Assembly: GCA_014058105.1 (NCBI GenBank)
Contig: JACGCM010002840.1
Location: forward strand, 186,001 to 250,000
Origin: Kingdonia uniflora
Lineage: Eukaryota; Streptophyta; Magnoliopsida; Ranunculales; Circaeasteraceae
Direction: 5' to 3'
DNA length: 64,000 nucleotides
Numbering within the stretch: the stretch's first letter is position 1; each line of letters begins with the position of its first letter. Positions 44,601 through 56,600 of the stretch are shown piece after piece. The notes below the pieces were generated by a model. That model saw only the letters and a program-made list of their open reading frames with translations. It had not been told where the DNA came from and made no database searches. The translations under genes and the position numbers were made by a program.

Positions 44601-47600
44601 CTAAGTGTTCTAGTTGTGAACTCGAGAAAGTAGTTGTTTTACCTTTTTCTGTAAGCACGTCTCTTTTGCACCTTTTGATTTAGTTCAGGCCTTTTCCTCA
44701 TCCTACTAAGGGAGGGTCCCGATATAATGTGCCGTTCATTGATGATTATTCTCGTTATTGTTGAAGTTTTCGAATGGAACGTCGATCTGAGTTTCTTCCA
44801 GTTTTCAAAGCCATCAAAACTATGATCCAAATATAATATTCTACTGTTATTTTGTAGATATGGCCTCGGATAGAACTACAAGACTTGGGGACCGGATGGC
44901 TTACTGCCAATCCTGAGTTAGACCATCCAGCCCCGAGTTAACCTTTATTATGCCTCCAATGCAATTAACAGTAGTTTTGATGATGTTGAAATAATTATTA
45001 AAAAAAATAACCCGAGCCATTTTAATCCGGCTCGATCCAACTCGGAAAAACTCAGGCAGTTTGTGCCTAGTTGGCCCAAATTTGATAAATCCATAATTTT
45101 CCAGGAACTAACTCGGGATCGGACTCCTGCGATTTTGAGTTGGATAAAGTGATTTTGGCCAAACCGGTCCAAGTTTATAACCATGGTTGTACGCATATAT
45201 CATCACTGTTACACTATCCTTTCAAGGCAACTGCAAGGTATTGGAGCTTATCACTATAATTATCTTAGTTTAAGAACTAATTTTTTTGCTTCACGGACAT
45301 GATATTTTGCCATCATTTCAGCAATAGGTACTATGAATTGGCTTTTTATTTAAGATGACGCTTTATATTATCCATTCATGTATATTGCTACTTTCACTCT
45401 TCATGTAATCAGAGTTTTGTAGGGGAAAAGGAAGGGCAAGCTATTCAAGTTGTAAATCGCCATCCTTAACGGTGGATAATCCATTTTACATATTTAACAA
45501 TTATCAAAAAGACCTTTGATCAACATTGAATTATGTCAAAAAAGTGTAGTGCAAGGTTACTGTTATTGCCCAATTTAAATTGTCATAATCAAAGGTTAGT
45601 TTTCAGGAAGCAATTTCAACTCATTCTAATCATGTATATGCCACTACCAACTATCATGCAAGACCTTGTCGTCCTTAATCTCTAATTTGCCTTTAAGCAT
45701 GCATATATGACGCCCTTGTTTATTAATGCTCAAAGCCTAGGTTATACATAATCGCTTCTATGGCACTCATTGATGACAAATATGTTATGACATACAACCA
45801 AGTTTTGGAGCATCTCAAGATACGGGTGGGAAATAGCCAAACTTACGGCTTCTGTCTAAGGATAACGGGTCTAATTACCAAGTGTTCTATCCAGACTTAC
45901 AACCGTCGTTTCGCATAGGGTGAAAAAACTGTGATACACCGAGCGGTTATATAGGAAAAGTACCTAACCCGATGGAGGTGATGGCTACATTAATGGTTTA
46001 GTCATACATCGGTTAAGATCCCACCTTGAGTAAGATCCATATGTTGGGATGTCACTCTAATTGACATCGAGTCTTAGAAGGTAAAATTCCACACCTCTTT
46101 GGGGGAGATCAAGTGGTGACAAAATCGGTGGTGTAGTGGGAACGTTGCAAATGGTACAAAGCTAACGAAGGCTCAAACTTAAGGGTGTCTGAAGTGTGAT
46201 ATCCCAAGCGGTGTGTATTGGATGGAGGTGATGGATGTACAAATGGTATAATCACACATCCTTTAAAATCTTGTCACCAGTAAGATCCATAAGTTGGGAT
46301 GTCTGAGGACTTTTAAGGTAAAAACCTACCCCTCTGGAGTGGTCAAGTGGAGGTAATATAGGTGGTAGAGTAGGAACTTAGATAGGTTGTAAGATTGGTG
46401 ATATTATCTCATGTTGTCTTTTGGTGTGATGATGTAGAGAACTTGTTTGATCTTGATACAGCTTGCTTAAGCTGAACCATATGAAGGAAGACCTTGTTGC
46501 TTCAAAGTGTTTGGTCAACCGGAACTGCCAATACAGAAATACGCCCATTTTTTACTTTGGGGTGTACTCCAGTCTAAGATAGCAGACATCTATGGCTCCA
46601 GTCTTGTTGGGTGGTGTTGGGTGGATAAAGACACATTGGGGGCAATACACTAATAAAGAAGGGATAACGGAAAGGTTAAGTACTTTAACAGATTTTGGCG
46701 ACTACTATTTGTCAAATTCCTCAGCATTCAAATTATGATGAAGCTGATGACGAGGATGTGGCTTTGCCCAATACAACTTAACCGCGTGTATGAGTGGTGG
46801 GATATCCACAAGATGCAGAACTGCCCGTTCCCTTGGCTAGGCACCACGCTTAGAAATTCCCTAAATCGCCAATGTTTTTCTGCAATACCTATTCTCATCT
46901 AAATTTGTTGGGTGATCTTCCTCTATGAAATGGTGGGTTAACTGTGAAATCCAACTTGGACATATAATTTTCAGTCTGGACTTTTAAATATGATCTGCTC
47001 TCTGTTCCTGATGCACAACCAATTTCAACGAATTCAGACAGTTTTGACATTTAGCATCCTGATGGTTCAATTTATATGGATCCAAGGAGATTCGTAAGTT
47101 TCTTTAACATGGCTATTGCATAAGACCGAACTCCTGCATCATAGCTCTGAAAACAAATAGTGAATTGGCTTGTGTAAACTGTATGAAAATGACCCTGGAG
47201 TATGTAAAGCCATTGTTGCCAAGCTGACACCGTAAGCAGAAGGGGAGGACTAAGGCCAGATAGGTTGAGCAAATGGTCAGAGCCAAAACTGAGAGAACAT
47301 TTTAAATAATAGGAGCATGTGATATCTCTCTAGGCCATACTTATAGTAACTTCTGGGGTGGAGCCAACACTACTACTATATAGCTAGAAAATTTAACAAC
47401 CCCCAGTACTGGCACAGATGCACCACCCTAAAGGGTAAACCTCCTCGCCTGTTGGCATAGATGCATGGTGCCAACAATTAATTGTTCCGTGGTACTGATT
47501 GCTTCTGATATTCAATCATTAACCAAACATGGCCTTCCAGCTTTAAAACCGTGTCATACCCACTCTGATTTGGTGTCTTGAGCTGGTGATACAGCATGAC

Positions 47601-50600
47601 TCCATTAAGTGATGACATGTGTGCTTCCAGTTTAACTCGTTTTTAGGAAAATTGTCGACTTTGTGAACTGACACGAGAAAGCACGAGAAAGCACTGGTCT
47701 TTCTTGCTCACGGATAATATTATATTAACATGGATCCTGCTCTCAACATGTTCCGGTAAAGATAATTCCGTGCGGATGAATTTACGCTGGGTCTCGTAGT
47801 AATATGGCCACAAAAAAAAAAATTGAGAATGTAAAAATAATTTATTGAATAACGGAGCGAAACTTTCCGAGGTGGAAAGATAACAACCCGAAGGCACGAC
47901 AAAAGAAAAAACGATACAAGTCCAGAAACATTAAAACGGATCCACAAAAACTAAATCTTTTCACAGTGTTAGAAGATCCTCAAACCGAACCCCTTTCATG
48001 ACAATTGAAGAAGAAGACCAATACAAGATCACCGCGTAAACTTCAAGGATGATAGCCTCCATGATTTTCGTCTTATTATTAAAGTGTATATCATTCCTCT
48101 ACTTCAATAAAACTCATCCAATAGCATACGAGGTAAGGTCCCAGAGAGCTCGTCCCATCTTTCTCCTAAACGGCGTACAACACCACGATTTTAAGGAAGA
48201 AATAAAACCTTTTACAAAAACCCAAGAAACACCGAACAGATTGAGAAAATGATTCCACACCTCCATTGCGGTCCATTGTCCTCAAAAGTGGTTATCTACC
48301 TCCAAACAATTTAGTCTCTACCTCCAATTTTGTCTTTAGATTCCCTAAATCTGGCTTTTCCCTTTAGATTTACAAACGATCGAAATTTTCCTTTTCTTTG
48401 CATCCAGATTTTCACTTTGGATCTCATCCGCAGATTTTTTCAATCAAAATTTTCTCTTTCCAAATTCTCACTAATCCAATCTCTCTACATTCTAGCAATT
48501 CAATTTTTTATGTCTGCTTTCTCAATCTAATTTTTCTATAGCAATACTCCCATGCCAAATTTTCTCTTAATAGATTTTTGCCTAATGATTCTCCTTGTCA
48601 AAAATTGATCTCTTCGAGTTTCCTTCTCTAGATAAGTTCTCGCTAGAACATTATACTTAGTCCAAATCTTTTCTCTAGAATCTCTCACTCATAATTTTCC
48701 CTAGATTCTCTTGGGCCCTAATTTTCTCTAGATTCTCTCGGTCCAATCTCAACTTGGATCATGTAATAACAGTCTCCTTTACTTCTCTCTCCTTAAAGAA
48801 TTTTACTTGGTAGAAATGATTTATTTTGAAAATTAAACTCGGGAAAATAATTTCTTCATGAATCGTGATATTGTTTTTTGGGGTAAAATAATTTTAGGAA
48901 CAAATTCTCTTGAACAATTACCCTTCGAGAAAACAATTCTCTGGAAACATTGACTTCCCCAATTTCAATAGATGTCATTTTTCCTCCCTTCTCAACCAAA
49001 TACGGAAAACAAGAAAAAATATATTTTCTTCCCTGATTTCCTTACAAACCAAACTTAAGTGAATAGGTTTTTTGAAAAGTCGCTTTCCTCATCCCTCATT
49101 TTTAACGAACCAATCCCAACCATAATTCAGTGGGGAAAAACAGTAAGATAACGAGAATAAAAATACAATTCAATAGTTATGGTACCTTCTCTGTAAGATA
49201 TTTAAAAGTGCCCTTCTTCTGACCAGCTTCATAGATATTGCACTGTGATATTATCTGCAGAAAGAGAATCACGGAAATGTAAGCCAGCCCTTTCAGCTAT
49301 AGGAAGCATTCAGGGGGTCTGTCTAACCCCAGATTATTCATCATCTACAAATGTATCTAGTTACTAAATTTATTGATTTACCTGTGATTCTACACTAGCA
49401 CAAACAGCATATATACCCCAATTCCTGGAATAATTGTTGTATAGATGAACCTTTCCAAACCTAACACGAGGGTGTCTCTGTCGTGTCCCATCAAAAAAGC
49501 AGTGGTGAATGGTCACTCGGATGCATCTATCGGAAACGTGAGTGGGGTCTGCTCCAATAAGCATGGTCTTATCATGCCCAAAAAAGTGACATCTGAAGGC
49601 ACAAGGATAATTTGATGAGGACATAACCATAATCTCGAAGAAAAAAATTCAAACACATGAAGTGATTGACTAACCTTGAAACAGTGATATCAGTGCTTTC
49701 GCGTGTTATATCAATTAGTCCATCATCATAGTCAGTCAGGCTGCAACGATCTATCCAAATGTGCTTTGAATTAGGCTTTATTTGAATACCATCGACATCA
49801 GGTCCTCTACCACCTTCAAACTCCAGATTACATACTATAACATGTTCACATTGCTTCAGCCGTAAACCTTTACCCATGAATTTTATGCGCTGGCCCCGAC
49901 CATCAATTGTCTTATATGATGACACATTCAAATATGAATTAAGATGAATTATGCCTGAAACTTCAAAGACAATCCAGAGTGGTTCTTTCTTACGGCACCC
50001 GTCACGGAGTGATCCAGGCCCGTCATCTTCATAGAAAGAAAATGTCCAATCATAAAGTAGTACATAACCATTTATTTACTGAAGAAAACAAGAGAATACA
50101 CATCTAGTTCAAAATATAAAAAATTTGCAATTAGATCACCATCATACGATGAATACAATACTATTGGCTTTTTCAAGAAATTCAGTATGCCAAACTTGGG
50201 CCTGTCAGATACAAATAAGTATTTATCCTAAGTTAGGATGATATGATAAGCATATGCTGTATTCCACATACAATGGTTTCACAAACACATACACAAAGCA
50301 ACCACCACATTCAACAAAACCTATTTTACATTAACCAGTCCAGTAAACCATCCCTTCAAGAGTGTTACTAGTAGAATTGGGGGCAAGTGTTGGGTTCAGC
50401 CTATCTAATGTTTACCCTAGAACTTACAAAATCGGCCAAAGTAAATTTATTCCAGTAGATGCTTCCAGGAATTTTTTCTTGATTCTCGTACGAAATTTAA
50501 AGGGGATCCCCCAGAATCATTTCTTTTATGTTATTAAGCAAACCCAGTCTTCAGATAGCAGGCATCTCCTGACTCCGAGCCCACACCTTACTACTACCAC

Positions 50601-53600
50601 TGTAGAATGAAGCAATCAAAAACATATTTGATTGTCCCAGAGTTTCTCACATATTTCTTGGTGCCTGCCCTCTAAAATCCATTGAAAGCAACCACGTATG
50701 GGCTTATTAAGCTAAATCCAACTATCTTAATTAGAGATTATATTAGTAAGGAAAAACCCAAAATTAGCCCCAGCGTGAAGTGACGCCATTGTGGCAGCTT
50801 TATAGCCTGGAACCTACTGGCTTGCTTTTCCTTGTTTTTCTTAACGCTTTCTCCGCTTCTTCAAATCTCTAAACTCAAGAATTAGAATACACTTCCCATT
50901 ATCTAAACCTTGGATTAAGCTCTCTCACAAACTCATTCACCCAAGAATGTATCATGCCTCTGCGTGCTAGACCAACTGCGTATCAGGATCAAGTCAGCCC
51001 TCTGCTTCCAACCAACAATCTTCACCTCAGCAAGGAGTCCAATCATCTTTGAAATTGTTTTAACACCCAGGTTTCTCTGGTATTATTCTGATCTCAATGA
51101 CGCTAGAGCATAGCCATGAGAATTTTTCCATCTGATCTTCGACAAATGAAGTGGTTCAACAATACCACCACTTTACACCCCTTACACCTCACAAACCAGT
51201 CTTCTTGCTAGACCCCTCAGGGTGAGATGTGTTCACCTTGAACACACTCAATGCAATCACGTGCACCCATTGAAATGATAATGGTCACAAGTCACAACAC
51301 GAGAAACCTGAAAGTTTGACCAACACGAGGGAGCCTCCACACAAACCAACGATCCAGTCAAAGGAGAGAAGGCACCGACTGGACTGGTAAAACCAATTGG
51401 TAGAGAGAGATGTCTCAAAACCGTCTTGAAGAGGCAATTACGATGGAACCATTACCCCATGAACCGGTAAAGAGGGGAGTTCTAAGGTGAACACTGACTC
51501 TATGTGGATCACTTACGAAAAGTAACGACACTAATTCCAAGATCAATGAATATTGGAAGAAACATGCGCTATTTTGTACGCGTGTAGAGGCCGCAGGAAA
51601 GGGGTTCGATACGATTATTGACGGGGGTTCAACGAAGAATCTCATCTCAAAGAGAGTGGCTGATAAACTACATCTAACACTTGTACCCCATCTCAAGGTC
51701 GCTACGCTGAGTTGGTAGCATAAGGATGGTACAATGGGAGAGGTGAAGGTACTTACTGTACTCGTGTGAAAAGTAAAATGGGTGAGTATGAAGGATCCAT
51801 ATTATGTACCGTTATCAAGATGGATGTCTATCATTTACTGTTGGGTTGACCGTGGCAGTAGGAGAGGAACGCGATCCACAGAAGGTGCCCTAATGTGTAT
51901 GCTTTTAGGGTTCAACAGAGGTGGACAGGTCTACCGCATAAAGAGACTACATTTGCAAAGCCAAGTAAATTTCTAACAAAAGCAGGGAATCGCCTACACT
52001 TTGATATATGTGATGTCGACAACTCCTATAGCACTTCCTGAGGACTTACAATTACTACTCGATCAGTTTCCTGATGTATGTCAGGAACCCAAACCACCAG
52101 AGCTCCCACCGTTGCGAGACATTCAGCACAACATTAATTTGATCCCAAGGGCTCTATTGCCGAATTTAACCCATTACCGCATGGCTCCAGCGGAGCATGC
52201 GGAATTACAAATGCAGGTTGCGGAGTTGTGTTAAAGGGGTCCTAAGATAGAGTATACCCCAAGTAGTTGGTCCAGCCCTACTGGTCCCCAAGAAGGACGG
52301 GAGTTATCGGATATGTGTTGATTGCAGGGCAGTAAATAAGATAACGGTAAGTACAAATTCCTTATTCCGCGATAGAGGATATTATTGACGATCTTTATAG
52401 GGCGAGGTTCTTTTCCAAACTCGATCTCAAGGTCGGGTACCATCAGATTCGTATGCGGCCTAGGGATGAATGGAAAACAGCATTTAAGACCAAGGATAAC
52501 CTCTACGAGTGGTTGGTTATGCCTTTTGGAGTGTCTAACGCTCCTTCCATTTTTATGCATTTAATGACTAAAGGTTCTACGTGATTGTATTACAGAAAGA
52601 TTCGTAATGGTATACTTCGATGACATTCTCATTCATAGATGCACGAGATAGGGCATCTTGTTCATGTAGAGAGGGTTTTGCAAGCTTTACGACAGCTCCG
52701 CCTATTTCTCTAGTTGAAAAAGTGTTCGTTCCTCGTGGATTCAGTGCAGTTTTTGGGGTATGTTATTTTGCTAGAGCGGATTCGGGTTGATGAAGAAAAG
52801 GTGGATACTATCAGGAATAGGCTAGTTCCTACCACAACCACACAAATGCGGAGTTTTCATGGGCTGGCTATATTTTACATACGATTTATTGATAGGTTCA
52901 GCATTATTATGGCTCCTATTATGTTCCTTATGGGGAATGTGCCTTTTGAGTTGACGCAAGAGGATGATGGTGCATTCCAATTGGTTAAATAGAAGCTCAT
53001 TACAGCTCCTATTCTTTCATTACCAGATTTCTCTAGATTGGTTTTTGAAGTTACTACAGATGCTCGTAAGATGGGGATCGGGGCAACGTTATCTCAGTCT
53101 GGGAGGCCTGTCACTTATTTTATTGAGAAGTTGTCAGGAGCGCAACTAAATTACCATACCTATGACATCGAGTTGTTAGCCGTAGTATGGGCATTGCGAC
53201 AGTGGAGACAATACCTAGTTTATCGGGAGTTCGTCATTCATTCTGATCATGACGCACTCTGACACACGTACAGTTAACAGAGAACTTCAACATAGTGGCG
53301 AAGCTAGGGGGGACGAACCCCACTCAAGTTTCCAAGTTTCGCTAGTTAGACTTTGTGACTTTGTTCTTTATTAACCGCACTCATTTTTTTAGGGCAACTA
53401 TTGATCCCACTCAGGTCTCAAAAAAGCTATTGTATAAAAACCTTCACACAAGGATAAGTTCCTCTTGCTCAATGGGGTTTACTTATACTATTCATAATGG
53501 TTACAACATAACATACATAATTCTTAGAAGTCCAAAGAGTTTTTGAAATTAGGTAGAGGTCTTAAAGTTTGCAAAATTTACTAGTAGTCCAAGATTTTGA

Positions 53601-56600
53601 AAATAAGTTGAGGTCTTAAATTCTGCTAAATTTCCTCTAGCTCCTTGGTTCTTGAAAAATTTCTACCTCGAGTACACCAAATACACCGGGGAAAAAAATC
53701 AGGCTCCTTGGTTCTTGAAAATTTTCTACCTAGAGTACACCGAATACACCGAAAAGTGGGTTCTCGCCCTAAGCCTCAGTTCTTGACCCCAGTGGATGAA
53801 AATCCTGGCTTCGCCCCTGCTTCGACGGATATGGGGATATGCAGGCAAAGTAGTTCAGCTATCTCCAAAGCTTTGATTTTCGCATTCAACATATTAAGGG
53901 TAAGGAGAATGGGTTTGTTAACAATATTAGCATAACGGCTCACTTCTTAGTTACTCTTCGCTCGTCAGTGTTCGAGTTTTCATAGTTAGGTGACTTGTAT
54001 CCCCAAGATGTGTTTTTTTGGCCGATTTTTGACTCGTGTATTCAAAACCAGGGATCTCATGTTGATTAAACTATTCCAGATGGATATTTGATCATCATCC
54101 TGGTATTTACTATGCGCGAGTGGCTGATTACAGATATATATGCAGGTGGTCTTGTAGGTCATTTCGGGGTCATCAAGATTATGGCATTGATGAAAAAGTA
54201 CTTCTGGGATACTATGCACAGAGACGTTAATGCCTTTATTAGGAGGTGTAATTCATGTGTGACGGCTAAGGGGAAAGAGCAAAACACGGGTTTTTACACG
54301 CCTTGACCAGTTCCAGCCAACCCTTGGAGAGACGTTTCGATGGATTTTGTTATGAGGTTACCAAGAATACGGGGGTTTGACTATGCATTTGTGGTGGTTG
54401 ACAGGTTATAAGATAGCGTATTTTATACCTTGCATCAAGACAAAGGATACAACATACATAGCTAGACTTCTTTTTTGAGGGGGGGGGGTAGTACGCTTCC
54501 ATGGGGTGTCCTAATCGATTACATCTTACAGGGATAGCCATTTTACGGAGCATTTTTGGAGGACATTATGGAGATTGCTACGCTATAAGCTTCGATTTTC
54601 TCCAGCTTTTCAACCGTGGACGGATGTACAAACGGAAGTGGTCAATCGCAGTCTTACTGATTTATTGCGTTGTATTACAGGAGATAGACCTATATAATGG
54701 GATTTTGCTCTTTCACAAGCTGAGTTTGCTTTTAATAGTTCAGTCAACAAATTAACGGGACTATCCCTTTTTCAGATTGTGACAGGTTACACATTAGATA
54801 TGGCGTTGGACTTAGCACCTATCCCCCAACTAGTACCAACGTCAGATAGTGTTGCAGAGTTCGTTGAGTCCATTAGAGTTGTACATGAAGCGGTTTGACA
54901 ATATTTAGAAGAGATGTATGCGGGAATCAAATAGAGGGGTTGATCGACATAGACAGGAGGTTATTTTTTCACCTGAGGACTTGGTTATGTTATACATTGA
55001 AAAGGGGAGGCGCACGGGTGTGGCTTCCAAACTATTGCGGAAATCGTGATATTTTCGTATCATTCAACATATTGGAAGGAATGCTTATAAGTTAGATCAA
55101 GCGCTCGTTCGAAGGTGGTAAATGTCAAACTTCTAGTCCAGTTTTATGGCGACATTCCACCACATCCAATGACACCTACATCGGAAGTACAGCTAAGTGA
55201 TGAGATCGATGAGATATTGGAAAGACGATTAGATGTTGCAGGTAATGCTAAGTTCTTGATACGATGGGTCTATCGTACAAAGAAGAATGATTCGTGGATT
55301 CAGGGGAGTCATTCGCGCGGATAGATCCAGCTTTTTATGAAAACTATATTCGGCTGTAAAATTTGTGGTCAAATTCTTCTTAGGAGGGGAGAGTTAAGAG
55401 GTCATCTCTCTCGTAGGTCATTTACCCACGAGTGCTCGATACTCTTTTAGCTATAAATGTTAGGAGCTTGTATAGTAGAGAGTAGTTCTTTTTGTGAGAG
55501 TTTTTGGGTGAACTCTAGAAACCCTAGTTTTATCAATTAATTGAATTTTGATGCTTCCGCAAGTGTAATTCGTAACAAAAAGTATCCATTGCAAATATTG
55601 TGAAACAATATGAAAAAATTGCATATCCTAATATGTGCACATAAATCTACATATGCAATATATTAATTAAGAAAAACATGTAAAAGAATAATAAAATAAA
55701 CTAACAAACTATATGCCGAATAGAAAACTAACAGATCGTTAGTTTCAAGAAAGTTCAAGGAATGTAGGTATTTCTTATTTTAGGTTTTGCTTTGAATAAG
55801 GTAATTAAGTATCGTGTTTCTTGTATCTTTTATCATAATCTCATTGAGAAGCTTATATTTTTCGTAATTATATCATATATTAATATCGTATAATAGATTT
55901 AGCAATTATTTATTATATGTTTTTTTTCCGCATGGTATTAGTGTATATTCGCAATATACTTTCATTGTTTGTGTTTTCTATCGTGCTTCGTTTGGTTTTT
56001 CGCATTTCTGTTGCATTAAAAAATGCAATAGTATGCAGAAAAAAATGATGAAATGCGACAAAATACAATTCATCTGCGTCCGGTCGCATTTAAGGGGTTG
56101 CGATGAAGATGTGATACGATTCTAGGTCACATAATTTGCTTACGCATATGCGAGCGCATCTGTCGCATCTAACTACGTTGATATGAAATGTTCTTGGGGT
56201 CAGAGAGTCTTAGTATTGATATTTTCAATGGAAAAGCTCGAGAAGGTTTTATGGGTATATAGTCCTACGTAGAGGGTAGAATGAAACCTTCCAACCGGAT
56301 CTGACCCATAATGGGAATAGGCAACAATATTTGGAATTGTGAATAAGGTGATTTTTTTTTCTAAACCTGAAATATCAGGTTTGGGTTTCCGCCCAAACCA
56401 AGGATATATATGTATAGGACTTTACTTACCATCGAATTGATAATTCAATTCACTAGCACAACAACAATTTTTTGTTGCGATCGTAGCTTATTCATACTTA
56501 GAGTATTATCATTAATCTTATTTTTCAGAGAAAAATGTCAAAAATCACAACTCTTAATTTTTTTTTTCCTTTGTCAAGTTCTTAAACCCTTCTTTTCAAT

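Larger units (their letters stand above)
38655..49185 (-). other. Intron 4 of the pectate lyase-like gene (10.5 kb)
   Basis: Donor AAG/GTACCA and acceptor TTTCTGCAG, both phase 0. It contains a foldback element (39.7-40.5 kb), a Ty1/copia remnant (42.55-44.84 kb) and a diverged duplication (45.96-46.37 kb). 44840-45950 and 47110-49130 show no recognised gene. Confidence 0.7.

Noticed and set aside
47643..47947. Two overlapping minus-strand ORFs of 75-84 codons
   Set aside because: They overlap in different frames, are A-rich/T-rich, and have no recognisable domain or splice context.
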